Below, in pieces: positions 51,270 through 59,637 of a stretch of 64,000 nucleotides of DNA (within the stretch, counting starts at the first letter, position 1; each line of letters begins with the position of its first letter). A program made the translations under genes and the position numbers. A model generated the notes under the pieces. It was given only the letters and a program-made list of their open reading frames with translations, searched no databases and had not been told where the DNA came from. The DNA is from Solidesulfovibrio aerotolerans (GTDB lineage Bacteria > Desulfobacterota > Desulfovibrionia > Desulfovibrionales > Desulfovibrionaceae): assembly GCF_009856865.1 (NCBI RefSeq), contig NZ_WVUD01000004.1, positions 1-64,000 of the forward strand, written 5' to 3'.

Positions 51270-52049
51270 TCAGGCGGGTTGGATGGAGAAATGTTTGTCC
51301 AGGCGCATGGTGCGCAAAAGCGTGGCCAGATCCGGGCTGACGTGGTCCAGGGTCAGCTTGCCGCCTTTCTGGGACAGGCTGTTGTGCACGGCGATCAACA
51401 GGCCGATGCCGACGGAGTCGATGAGTTCCACCCGGGCCAGATCGATGGTCAGCGGCCCGGTGAGCTGGGCCACGATGTCTTTGAGTTGGGCGCGCAGCTC
51501 ATCTGCCATGGAGGCGACGATGTCTCCGGACGGACGCACCACAGTGTGCCCGTCTTCGATGTGAATGTCGTGCATAAAAAGGCTCCGCGTGGTTTTGTCC
51601 CCGGGTTTTTGCGGGGTGGCAGCCGGTCCCCGCAGGCCGGAAACGGCCTTGGTCAGGGTCAGCTGGTTGCCGGCGGCGTTAAAGCGCACGTCGTCGGCGT
51701 ACAGGGTGAGGATGGTGAGCCCCCGGCCGCTGGTGGCTTCGGGCGGCGGGGGTTGGGCCAGGCTCGCGCGCCAGTCGAAACCCGGCCCCTGGTCGGTGAC
51801 GGTGAGGGTGAGGCGGCCGTCGGCGGCGGCCACGACCAGCGTCACCTGGCGCAGGGGGTCGGACCGGTTGCCGTGGATGACGGCGTTTAAAAGGGCTTCG
51901 CGCAACAGCAGTTTGACGTCAAACAGGCTGCCGGTGACGTTTAAGCCGGTGATAAAACGGACGGTTTCCTCCACGGCCCGGTCAAGTAGGGCCAGGGTGG
52001 CGGAAAACCGGAAGGTGCGCCCGCCCGGGAGGGTCTGGATTTCAAACAT
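51270..52049 (-). CDS. Anti-sigma kinase-like ATPase fused to STAS antagonist (RsbW-RsbV fusion)
   Basis: The 259-residue protein joins two parts of a partner-switching system. Residues 1-150 form a GHKL ATPase of the RsbW/SpoIIAB type (EALLNAVIHGN with N55 and H59, DQGPGFD, SGRGLTIL). Residues 158-259 form a STAS domain of the RsbV type, with the phosphorylatable Ser in LIDSVGIG (S212). These are normally separate proteins that bind each other. The ATG at 52049 is preferred to an in-frame TTG at 52058. An internal ATG (51575) with GGAG 7 nt upstream could also yield the STAS domain alone (101 residues). It sits 5 nt after the RsbU-like gene and 16 nt before the Hpt gene. Confidence 0.85.
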   Translation of the reverse strand: MFEIQTLPGGRTFRFSATLALLDRAVEETVRFITGLNVTGSLFDVKLLLREALLNAVIHGNRSDPLRQVTLVVAAADGRLTLTVTDQGPGFDWRASLAQPPPPEATSGRGLTILTLYADDVRFNAAGNQLTLTKAVSGLRGPAATPQKPGDKTTRSLFMHDIHIEDGHTVVRPSGDIVASMADELRAQLKDIVAQLTGPLTIDLARVELIDSVGIGLLIAVHNSLSQKGGKLTLDHVSPDLATLLRTMRLDKHFSIQPA

Positions 52050-52054
52050 GGGCG

Positions 52055-53206
52055 TCAAACCTCGATGCCCATAAGGACCACGTCGTCCTCGGGCTTTCCG
52101 GTACCTTCAAGGGTGGCGTTGGCAATGGACGCAACCGCAGCGTCCAGAGGCAGGCAGGAAGCCTGGCGGCAGGCGGCGAGCAGGGCGGCCAGCCCCTGGC
52201 TGCGTCCCCGGCCTGCCTGGCCGAAGCGTTCGATGAGCCCGTCGGTGTAGAGGTAAATGCGATCACCCGGTGCCACCGTCCGCTCGATCTGGCCGCATTG
52301 GATGGTGGCAAACACCCCGAGCACGTCGCCGTCGGCGGCCAGCAGTTCGACCTCGCCCTGCCCGGTGACCAGGATGGGGGCGGGATGGCCGGCGTTGACC
52401 AGACTGAGCCGGGACCGCGTCCGGTTTAAAAAGACCAGGGCGGCGGTCAGGTGCTTGCCGTCGCGCAAAAAGGTGGTCAGCACGCTGTTCATGTTTTTAA
52501 GCGTTTCCACCGGCGAATAGAGCGGGTTGGCGTTCTGGCGCACCAGGGCCTTAAGCGAAGAGGTGACAAAGGACGCGCCCAGGTCGTGGCCGGCGATATC
52601 GGCCACGAAATAGACCATCACCGCGTCGCTCCAGGGAAAGACGTCGTAAAAATCGCCGCCGGCCTCCAGGGCCGGCACGTAGCGCACGGCAAACCGGGCT
52701 TCGGGGATGTCCTCGGCGGCCACCAGGATGGACTGCTGGGCGTCGCGGATCTGGGCCAGCTTGGCCGCCTGTTCGGCCAGCAGGGCCTTTAAGCCCTGGC
52801 GCAGGCGGATGTGGATTTTTACCCTCGCCAGCACTTCCTCCCGGGCAAAGGGCTTGGTCACGTAGTCCACGGCCCCGAGCTTAAGCCCCCGGACCTTGTT
52901 TTCCACGTCATCGAGGCCGGAAATGAAAATGATGGGGATTTCCGCCGTGGCCGGGTCGGCCGTTAACTGGGTGCAGGTGGCAAAGCCTGATTCGCCCGGC
53001 ATGATGATGTCGAGGATGATGAGTTCGGGCTGCTCCCGGGCGGCGATTTCCCGGCCCATAGGCCCGGACGAGGCGCGCAACGGCGTAAACCCGGCCTCCT
53101 TGAGCATCCAGGCCAGGGTTTCGACATTGATCGTTTCATCGTCCACGATCAGGACGCGGGGCGGCTGGGCCGCGCGGGCCCCAGCCCTGCTGGGCGCGTG
53201 TTTCAT
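52055..53206 (-). CDS. Response regulator with PP2C (SpoIIE/RsbU-like) phosphatase domain
   Basis: The 383-residue protein has an N-terminal receiver domain (about 17-135: VLIVDDE, phosphoacceptor D66 in LILDIIMPG, conserved Lys in YVTKPF), a helical linker, and a C-terminal SpoIIE-type PP2C serine phosphatase (about 170-383: GGDFYDVFPW, VADIAGHDLGASF, NAGHPAPILV, YTDGLIERF, EDDVVLMGIEV). In partner-switching systems such phosphatases dephosphorylate the STAS antagonist in response to phosphorylation of the receiver. The next gene encodes exactly such a STAS domain, and CheA lies further down as a possible phosphodonor. The start at 53206 has a modest AGG site. A nested inverted repeat lies upstream. 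Confidence 0.93.
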   Translation of the reverse strand: MKHAPSRAGARAAQPPRVLIVDDETINVETLAWMLKEAGFTPLRASSGPMGREIAAREQPELIILDIIMPGESGFATCTQLTADPATAEIPIIFISGLDDVENKVRGLKLGAVDYVTKPFAREEVLARVKIHIRLRQGLKALLAEQAAKLAQIRDAQQSILVAAEDIPEARFAVRYVPALEAGGDFYDVFPWSDAVMVYFVADIAGHDLGASFVTSSLKALVRQNANPLYSPVETLKNMNSVLTTFLRDGKHLTAALVFLNRTRSRLSLVNAGHPAPILVTGQGEVELLAADGDVLGVFATIQCGQIERTVAPGDRIYLYTDGLIERFGQAGRGRSQGLAALLAACRQASCLPLDAAVASIANATLEGTGKPEDDVVLMGIEV

Positions 53207-53254
53207 GATGCCTGGCTGGTGCGGGCTGCCGGTGCGGCGGCGGGCCGGTTATGC

Positions 53255-53300
53255 GGAAAACGCGTTGCTTCACAACTTGCAACCCAGTATGACGTTTTCC
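53255..53300. repeat. Nested inverted repeat in the divergent promoter region
   Basis: Outer arms GGAAAACG (53255-53262) and CGTTTTCC (53293-53300) enclose inner arms GTTGC (53264-53268) and GCAAC (53279-53283). It lies 49 nt upstream of the RsbU-like gene and on the other side of the plus-strand membrane-protein gene. It could be an operator for a dimeric regulator or a structured leader. Confidence 0.55.
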
Positions 53301-53386
53301 GAGGCGCTTGACAACGCGGCCGGCGTGCTTTTTGTTGGCGAGCCCGGCGTCATCCAGGCGCAAGGGGGACCGGGCCGGCGCGGCCC

Positions 53387-53410
53387 GAACGGCCGAACGG
53401 CCGAACGGCC
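53387..53410. repeat. Three tandem copies of an 8-bp unit
   Basis: GAACGGCC occurs three times in direct succession, 27-50 nt before the start of the plus-strand membrane-protein gene. A -35-like TTGACA at 53308-53313 lies upstream, with TTTGTT 17 nt later. Confidence 0.5.
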
Positions 53411-53436
53411 CGTACGGTGAGGATATGAGGCGGACA

Positions 53437-53901
53437 ATGCAAGACGTTTGGGACAAGTTCTGGAAATTTCTGCTCAGGCGCCATCAGGGCCTGGGCATCG
53501 TCGGCCTGTGGGTCATAAGCCTCGTGCCGGGGCTTATTGTCTCCATACGCAAGGGCGATCCCGGGATGGCCACGGTCGTGGTCATGGCCATCCAGCTTAT
53601 GGCTTCGTTTGGCTCCATCACCCTGTTTGGGGTGGTGGCCCAGCTGATCTGCTACAAGTATATTGAGTCCGTGGAAGTCCACGACCGGATGATGGACGGG
53701 CTGTTTTTCGGCTTCCACGCCGGCATGATCATCTGGGTGTGCTATGGCTTTTTCCACATCCTGTTTGGCCGCAAAATCATCGGCAATGTCAACGATCTGG
53801 TGGCCATTTTCGGCGTCAGCTGCATCGGCAGCTGCATCATCGGCATTGCCATCGGTTTTTTGGTGGGCAAACTGCGCGACGGCAATTCCACCATCGTCTG
53901 A
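53437..53901 (+). CDS. Four-helix inner-membrane protein of unknown function
   Basis: The 154-residue protein has four hydrophobic segments (about 18-36, 46-70, 88-106 and 118-143). A short amphipathic N-terminus (MQDVWDKFWKFLLRRHQG) precedes them, and an acidic periplasmic or cytoplasmic loop, YIESVEVHDRMMDG, is included. The start at 53437 has GAGGCGG 6 nt upstream; the ATG at 53425 is also in frame. It is divergent from the RsbU-like operon and next to the HDOD gene, so it may belong to the same signalling block, but no family is recognised. Confidence 0.7.
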   Translation: MQDVWDKFWKFLLRRHQGLGIVGLWVISLVPGLIVSIRKGDPGMATVVVMAIQLMASFGSITLFGVVAQLICYKYIESVEVHDRMMDGLFFGFHAGMIIWVCYGFFHILFGRKIIGNVNDLVAIFGVSCIGSCIIGIAIGFLVGKLRDGNSTIV

Positions 53902-53930
53902 CCGGTTGCACCGTATTTTTCCGCGATTGC

Positions 53931-53970
53931 CGCCCCGCCCGGTTCCATTTTTACTGGACCGGACGGGGCG
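53931..53970. terminator. Hairpin between the convergent membrane-protein and HDOD genes
   Basis: CGCCCCG (53931-53937) pairs with CGGGGCG (53964-53970), with an inner stem of CCGGTTCC against GGACCGG around an A/T-rich loop. A TTTT follows at a short distance on the plus strand. It probably ends the plus-strand transcript. Confidence 0.6.
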
Positions 53971-54101
53971 CTGGTCGTTTTGGGGAGGGGCGCTTTGTGG
54001 CCTTGGAACCCGCCGTGCCGGGGGGGCCGGATGATGCGTTGTCAGGCAACTGGCCGGAACGGTCTGGCCCCGCCTGCGCCAGGCCGCACCGGAACGCCGG
54101 G

Positions 54102-55382
54102 TTATTCGTCGTCAGGCAGGAACATGGTGATGATTTCGGCGGCCTGGATGTCGGCGGCGGCCACCACGTCGGCCAGGCGCTCGGGCGAAAGGCCAAGGGT
54201 TGTCCAGGCGGCCGGCGACAGGGGCGGCACGTAGATTTCGCCGCTGGCCCCCAGGAGCAGGGCGTTGGCAGCGGCGTCGGCCACATGGATCATGGCCGGC
54301 ATGGGCTGGCCCATGGGGGAAATGCCGCCGTGGTGATGGCGCACGGCCCGTTCCAGATGTTCCGGGAACCGCCAGCGCCGCAGCAGCATGCCGCCAAGGG
54401 TGGCGTGGTCAAAGCCCAGCATGGCCCGCTCGGCGTCGCGCAGCAGGATTCCTTCGTTGCGGGCCTTGGCCAGCACATGGGCGCTGTGGCGGGGCAGATT
54501 GCGATACAGCACCAGCCGGCCCACGTCGTGGAGCAGGCCGGCCACGAACAGCCGTTCCACTTCCACCCCGCCGCCGCCGCCGCCGGCTGCCGCCAGATTG
54601 GAGGCGATGATGCCGCAGCCGATGCTGTGCTTCCAAAACGAGCGCATCTCCACCAGACCCTCGGGCAGATCCTTAAAGATGCCCAGGACCGAGATGCCAA
54701 GGGCCAGGGTGGAGATCTGCCGGCTGCCGACGATGGTCACGGCCCGGGACAGCGTGTCCACTTTTACGGGAAACCCGTAAAAGGCGCTGTTGACGAGCTG
54801 GAGCAGCTTGGCCGACAGGCTGGTATCCTTGCCAATGGCCCCGGCCGCCTCCTGGGCCGTGCTGCCGGGGTCGTTTAAGACCTCGTTTATGCGCACGAAC
54901 ACGTCAGGCAGGGAGGTGAGCTTGGGGTCGGCCTCGATGATGTCCATGGGCGACGGCGGCGGTCCGTCGGGCAGGGGCGGCAGGCTGTCCAGGGATACCG
55001 GCCCGGGCAGGGCCAGGGCCTGGGGGCCTTTGCCGGCCAGCAGCCGGGCGGCCCGGGGCAGGGATACGGAAAAAAGGGCGGACTGGGCCGGCTCTTCCAG
55101 ATCGCAGTGGATAAAGCGCGGGGCCAGGGCCTGGGCGGCTGCGGTGAGATCGGGCGGCGTCTCCCATGCAGCGGCCGGCCCGGTCGCCGTCTCCGGGGAG
55201 GGCGCGTCCGGGAGCCGGATCAGGGCTTGCCCGTCGGCCACCTGCCAGGCAGGCAAGAGCGCCAGATGGCGTGCGGACAGGACCGTGCCGCACGGCAACA
55301 GCAGAGCGCCGTCTTCCCGGCGCAGATCCGCAGCCAGGACCATGCCGGGTTCGAGGGCGTCAAGGGGCAGACGTTGCTTCAT
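54102..55382 (-). CDS. HDOD-domain signalling protein
   Basis: The 426-residue protein has an N-terminal region of about 120 residues without a recognised domain (MKQRLPLDALEPGMVLAADL resembles the start of other HD-type regulators). A central-to-C-terminal HDOD domain follows (about 160-350: LPDVFVRINEVLNDPGSTAQEAAGAIGKD, ALGISVLGIF, GLLHDVGRLVL, GFDHATLGGMLL). HDOD proteins act as output or scaffold modules in motility and stress signalling. An HD pair (HD in LLHDVG) is present, but full metal-binding motifs are not. A run of six Gly (54568-54586) interrupts the domain. It lies beyond the CheA operon in the same direction. Confidence 0.85.
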   Translation of the reverse strand: MKQRLPLDALEPGMVLAADLRREDGALLLPCGTVLSARHLALLPAWQVADGQALIRLPDAPSPETATGPAAAWETPPDLTAAAQALAPRFIHCDLEEPAQSALFSVSLPRAARLLAGKGPQALALPGPVSLDSLPPLPDGPPPSPMDIIEADPKLTSLPDVFVRINEVLNDPGSTAQEAAGAIGKDTSLSAKLLQLVNSAFYGFPVKVDTLSRAVTIVGSRQISTLALGISVLGIFKDLPEGLVEMRSFWKHSIGCGIIASNLAAAGGGGGGVEVERLFVAGLLHDVGRLVLYRNLPRHSAHVLAKARNEGILLRDAERAMLGFDHATLGGMLLRRWRFPEHLERAVRHHHGGISPMGQPMPAMIHVADAAANALLLGASGEIYVPPLSPAAWTTLGLSPERLADVVAAADIQAAEIITMFLPDDE

Positions 55383-55575
55383 GATGCGGCCTTGGCCATG
55401 CGTAATTGTTTAAAAACGTCAGTTAACAAGTGTATCCTGCCGGGGTGGTGTCAAGGGAAAACGGTTGGCCGCTGCCCGGCGAGGCTATGCAAGATTGATG
55501 CAAAACATATGTCCGGTTGTGATAGTTGCTGCGCCAGGGGCCTGGGCGCGTTATAAGGACCGGGGAGGTGGCGGC

Positions 55576-56598
55576 ATGGCAAAAAAGTCTCTGGCGGTGG
55601 TGGTCAGTCTCGATGTGGAGGAAGAGGGCCTTTTCTCGGGAACCTACCCCCGGGACGGGGCCGGCCTGTCCAATATCGCGGAGCTGCCGCGTTTGGCCTT
55701 TCTGCCGACCGAGTTCGGCCTGCCCCTGACCTACCTGTGCGATTATCCGGTGATGTCCAACGGCCCGAGCTGCGAGGTCCTGGCCGGGCTGCTGGCCCGG
55801 TGCGGCGGCGAGCTGGGGGCGCATCTGCATCCCTGGAACACTCCGCCTTTTCCCGAGCTGCCCTGGCCTGAGCCGGTAAGCACGGCCGTTATGCCGCGCG
55901 ACGTTTTCCGGGCCAAACTCGACAGCCTGCAAGGGGCTGTTGCGGCCTTTGCCGGAGCGCCGGCCAAATCGTTTCGCATGGGGCGGTGGAATCTCTTCCC
56001 CCGGGCCATGGCCGAACTGCCGGGCGCGGGGTTTCTGGTCGATTCCAGCGTCGTCCCGCTGCGCCACGTTCCGGGCGGTCCCGACCATTTTCTGGCTCCG
56101 CCCGATCCGTACTGGGTGCGCCCGGGCGGTGCGGCCGGTATGCCCGGTGCGGGTGGCGCGCGCCTGCTCGAAGCCCCCTCCACCCAACTGCCGCTCATTC
56201 CCGGCAGCCACCGGCTGGCCTATGCCCTGGCCGAGCGGTTGCCGGCCAGGCGCGACGCCATCCTCGCCACGTTTATGAAAACCGCAACCCTTGGCATCAA
56301 TCCGGTCTGGATGCCCGAGGTCACCATGAAGCTGGCCGCCCTGGCCCACGCCCGGCGCGGCGGGCAGGTCCTGACGCTTTTCTGGCATTCCTCGGAATTG
56401 CTGCCGGGAGCCAGTCCGCATTTTCCGGACCGGGCAGCGGTGGACGCGTTTGTGGCAAAGGTCCGCCGCTTTGCCGAGTGGCTGCGACGGACCTTTGCTG
56501 TGACGGGGGTGACCCTTGGCGAGTTGGCCGGACCGGCCTTTAGCTGGCCGGAGTGCAGCCCGGCGTCTCGTCCGAATAGTACTCGGGAGCGGGGCTAG
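55576..56598 (+). CDS. Polysaccharide-deacetylase-like (NodB-fold) protein
   Basis: The 340-residue protein starts with [12 protein letters not shown] (a catalytic-type Asp in the first strand). It contains [10 protein letters not shown] (paired metal His), [10 protein letters not shown] and a C-terminal [10 protein letters not shown], matching polysaccharide-deacetylase-like proteins found in glycan clusters. These features suggest hydrolysis of acetyl groups on surface sugars, but no substrate can be named. The start at 55576 has GGGGAGGTG about 5 nt upstream. Its last 59 bp overlap the 3' end of the convergent GT2 gene. It is upstream of a glycosyltransferase and lipid cluster. Confidence 0.78.
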   Translation: MAKKSLAVVVSLDVEEEGLFSGTYPRDGAGLSNIAELPRLAFLPTEFGLPLTYLCDYPVMSNGPSCEVLAGLLARCGGELGAHLHPWNTPPFPELPWPEPVSTAVMPRDVFRAKLDSLQGAVAAFAGAPAKSFRMGRWNLFPRAMAELPGAGFLVDSSVVPLRHVPGGPDHFLAPPDPYWVRPGGAAGMPGAGGARLLEAPSTQLPLIPGSHRLAYALAERLPARRDAILATFMKTATLGINPVWMPEVTMKLAALAHARRGGQVLTLFWHSSELLPGASPHFPDRAAVDAFVAKVRRFAEWLRRTFAVTGVTLGELAGPAFSWPECSPASRPNSTRERG

Positions 56599-57352
56599 AC
56601 AGGCCGCGGCCGTTTTTGTCGAAAATGGCGTACTGCTTGCAGCCGAGCTTTTGCAGGCGAAACTGCATCGAAGTTTCCAGAACGCCGATGCCGTAGGTGC
56701 AACTGCGGCGGAAGTTGATGGACGAGGCCTCTTCAAAATACTTCGTCGGGCAGGAAACCTCGCCGATGCGAAAGCCGAAATAGACCGACTGGGCCAGCAT
56801 CTGGTTGTCAAAGACGAAGTCGTCGGAATTTTCCCACAACGGCAGCTTCTCCAGCACCTGCCGGCTAAAAGCCCGGTAGCCGGTGTGGTATTCCGACAGC
56901 TTGGCCGACATGAGCAGGTTCTGGGAAAGGGTTAAAAAGCGGTTGGAAATGTACTTGTACAGGGGCATGCCGCCGCCAAGGGCGGTGCCGCCGAGGATGC
57001 GCGAGGCAATGGCCACGTCGTATTCGCCGCAGGTGACCAGATTGGCCATGGCCGGGATGATTTTGGGCGTATACTGGTAGTCGGGGTGGACCATGATGAC
57101 CACGTCCGCGCCGGTTTTAAGCGCCTCGGCGTAGCAGGTCTTCTGGTTGCGGCCGTACCCCCAGTTCTGCTGGTGGCGAAAGCAGCGCAGCCCAAGCCGC
57201 TTGGCCTGGTCGATGGTGCTGTCCCGGCTGCAGTCGTCAACGAGGATGACCTCGTCCACGATGTCTTTGGGCACTTCGGCGTAGGTGCGCTCCAAGGTGG
57301 CGGCCGCGTTGTAGGCGGGCATGACCACCACCACTTTTTTTCCGTTCATCAT
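56540..57352 (-). CDS. Family 2 glycosyltransferase
   Basis: The 270-residue protein has the GT-A fold start [18 protein letters not shown], the acidic nucleotide-binding motifs [11 protein letters not shown] and [10 protein letters not shown] (DxD-like), and a C-terminal [19 protein letters not shown]. It resembles dolichyl- or polyprenyl-phosphate sugar transferases (DPM1/GtrB-like) but lacks the long C-terminal membrane helices of GtrB, so it is probably soluble or peripheral. The start at 57352 has GGAG 9 nt upstream; the much longer frame beyond it is antisense to the next gene. The tail overlaps the deacetylase-like gene. Confidence 0.88.
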   Translation of the reverse strand: MMNGKKVVVVMPAYNAAATLERTYAEVPKDIVDEVILVDDCSRDSTIDQAKRLGLRCFRHQQNWGYGRNQKTCYAEALKTGADVVIMVHPDYQYTPKIIPAMANLVTCGEYDVAIASRILGGTALGGGMPLYKYISNRFLTLSQNLLMSAKLSEYHTGYRAFSRQVLEKLPLWENSDDFVFDNQMLAQSVYFGFRIGEVSCPTKYFEEASSINFRRSCTYGIGVLETSMQFRLQKLGCKQYAIFDKNGRGLSSPAPEYYSDETPGCTPAS

Positions 57353-57904
57353 GGGCGTTGGCTCCAGGGGGGTCGCCGGATCGCTGGCGAAACGGCGGAA
57401 TGCGCCGCGAGAAAATGAGGATTCGCGGCCGAACGAGGAACTAATCCTGAAATCGGGTGGCCTGTCAACTGCCGTTGCAGGGTAATTTCCGGAAAATTGC
57501 AGGCGCCATTTGCAATTCCGGCGGGTTAAAAGGCTGTTGCAATTTCTTCGTCCACCTGGACACAGCCCGGAGCCCTGCACGCCGCCAGGGCCGGACCCTG
57601 CCGGGCCGCCCGCTGCCGGTGGCTGGCAGCGCTGCCAGCCGCACCAGGACCCGGCCTCCAGGCCAGGCATGCGCCAACCGTACTCCTGATGCCCCTGGGG
57701 GGAGCGCAATTTTAGCGTCTGTATCAGCGGGTTCTCGGAAATAGTTTCCTTGTTTTTGTAATGTCGCAGGGAAAATATTTCGCAATTTGTACCAAGGATA
57801 GGCGATAAAATGCTTGTTCGTTCCATAGGAAACGCGTATATGGCCGAGGCTTCAATGCACAATGGCGATAACCGCGTTTCATAGGATTCAAGATTGTAGG
57901 AAGC
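57353..57904. other. 552-bp intergenic region with several palindromes
   Basis: No gene can be supported here. It holds a perfect 20-bp palindrome (57621-57640), an inverted repeat with AATTGCA/TGCAATT arms (57495-57517) close to a TTTCCGGAAA palindrome, and an AT-rich 3' half (about 57700-57904) that should contain the diguanylate-cyclase promoter. It serves as the divergent control region of the GT2 and GGDEF genes. Confidence 0.6.
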
Positions 57905-59596
57905 ATGTCGCGTCTCCCTTTTTACAAAAGTATCTACTGCAAGATAATGATCGCTTTCATGGCGGCCATTGCTCCACTTGTCGTTGTCCAGATATGGCTT
58001 TCCATCGCCATGCGGCATGATACCCTGGAGCATGGGCGCAGTCTATTGCATCGCGCCGTTTGCGATGCTGCAGCTGCCCAGGATACCTTGGCCGGGCAGC
58101 TGCAACAGGCTCTGGCCGATGCAGCGGCCGAGCCGGCCCTTCAGCTCATGGATCTGGATGCCGCCGATGCCGTGCTGCAACGACTCGTCAAGGATATTCC
58201 GGCCATTAGTAATGCCGTTGTCTGTGATCCGGGCGGCAACGTCGTGGCCTCGGCCAAAAAGCCGTTTGCCGGGGTGCGCAGCGATCACCGCCGGTATTTT
58301 GTCGAGGCCCTGCGTCGGGGGGGATTTGTGGCCGGTGACTATGTTGTCGCCCGGGTTTCCGGCGGCCCGTCCATTCATTTCGCCCAACCCATCCACAATG
58401 CGGCCGGACAGGTGGTCGGGGTTTTGGGGGTGGCTGTGCCGCTCACGTGGCATCAGCGGCTGTTTGAAACACTGGACGTGCCCAAGGGGGCCTTTCTGGC
58501 CTTTTACGATGTTCAGGGTGCGCTCTTGGCCCGCTATCCGGACAGTCCTTCCCGGCAGCCCGGGGAGCGTTTCGCGGCGTTGTTCCAGGGCCAGTTTTCC
58601 TGGCATCAGGCCGCCGGCTCCTTTGCCGCTCCGGGACCGGACGGGATAGAAACCTTGTATGCCTACAAGATTCTGCATTTAAACAAGGAGGCCACCGATC
58701 CTTACGGGGTCATGTTCATGGGCATTCCCATGCCCCAGGCGCTTCGGGAGGCTCGGGACCGCATGCTGGCCACGGCAGCGGTTTCGGTTGGTGCTGTGAT
58801 TCTGGCCGTGCTGCTGGCGGCGGTCCTGTGCCGGGCGGCCATCGTCAACCGCCTGACGGTCCTGGCCGGGTTTGCCGCCTCCCTGGGCCAGGACCGGGTG
58901 TGCCTGCTGCCGCCGCGCTTTGGTGCTGACGAGATCGCGCAGCTTGGCCGGCGCATGGTGGACATGTCCTTGTCGCTGCACGAAAAAAATGAAGCGCTGG
59001 CGGCGACCATGGCCAGTCTTGCCCAGGAGCGCGATGCCTTGGCCGCCGCCGTGGCCCAGTTGCGCCAGGCTGAAGAGGCGTTGACGCGCCGGGCGGATTA
59101 CGATGATCTGACGGGCCTTAAAAACCGGCGCTGCTTCCAGGAGCGGTTACGGGACGAGATGGCCCGCAACCGCCGGTACGGGACGCCGTTGACCCTGGTT
59201 CTTCTGGATATCGACGATTTCAAGCACATAAACGACACCTGCGGCCACAGCGCCGGCGATGCCGTGCTGCGCGGCCTGGGCCAGACCTTGCGGGCGACGT
59301 TGCGGGATGTGGACGAAGCCTACCGGGTGGGGGGCGAGGAGTTTGCCCTGGTCCTGCCGGCAACACCCAGCGACCAAGGGCTGCCGGTGGCCGAACGGGT
59401 GCGCCTGGCCGTGGCCGCGCTGGTGGTCCCCGTGGCGCACCAGTCCCTGCGGTGCACCGTCAGCCTGGGGGTGGCCGAGGCCGATCCCGGCCTGCAGGCG
59501 GAAAAAGACCTGTTCGCCGCTGCCGACCGGGCGCTCTATGCGGCCAAGGCCGCTGGCAAAAATTGCAGCCGTCTGGATGCCTCTACCCGCGCCTGA
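57905..59596 (+). CDS. Membrane-bound diguanylate cyclase with periplasmic sensor domain
   Basis: This 563-residue enzyme makes c-di-GMP from two GTP. An N-terminal transmembrane helix (about 12-35) is followed by a dCache-like periplasmic sensor (about 40-280), a second helix (about 290-315), a HAMP-like linker, a coiled coil, and a C-terminal GGDEF domain (about 395-555). The active site is GGEEF (476-480), and an inhibitory I-site RxxD (R467-D470) precedes it by the usual five residues. The start at 57905 has TAGGAAG closely upstream. It sits between the divergent GT2 gene and the GT39-like operon, which suggests c-di-GMP control of envelope glycans nearby. Confidence 0.93.
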   Translation: MSRLPFYKSIYCKIMIAFMAAIAPLVVVQIWLSIAMRHDTLEHGRSLLHRAVCDAAAAQDTLAGQLQQALADAAAEPALQLMDLDAADAVLQRLVKDIPAISNAVVCDPGGNVVASAKKPFAGVRSDHRRYFVEALRRGGFVAGDYVVARVSGGPSIHFAQPIHNAAGQVVGVLGVAVPLTWHQRLFETLDVPKGAFLAFYDVQGALLARYPDSPSRQPGERFAALFQGQFSWHQAAGSFAAPGPDGIETLYAYKILHLNKEATDPYGVMFMGIPMPQALREARDRMLATAAVSVGAVILAVLLAAVLCRAAIVNRLTVLAGFAASLGQDRVCLLPPRFGADEIAQLGRRMVDMSLSLHEKNEALAATMASLAQERDALAAAVAQLRQAEEALTRRADYDDLTGLKNRRCFQERLRDEMARNRRYGTPLTLVLLDIDDFKHINDTCGHSAGDAVLRGLGQTLRATLRDVDEAYRVGGEEFALVLPATPSDQGLPVAERVRLAVAALVVPVAHQSLRCTVSLGVAEADPGLQAEKDLFAAADRALYAAKAAGKNCSRLDASTRA

Positions 59597-59637
59597 GGCT
59601 TTACAAGATGACCGGGCTTGGGTAGCGAAGGCAGGCC

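Noticed and set aside
53308-53336. TTGACA-N17-TTTGTT as a firm promoter
   Set aside because: The -10 match is only half of consensus, so it is mentioned as context and not listed as a feature.
56540-58033. A 497-residue GT2 protein starting at 58033
   Set aside because: The extra N-terminal part is antisense to the diguanylate cyclase and unlike any GT2 start; the start at 57352 has a ribosome site and the family N-terminus.
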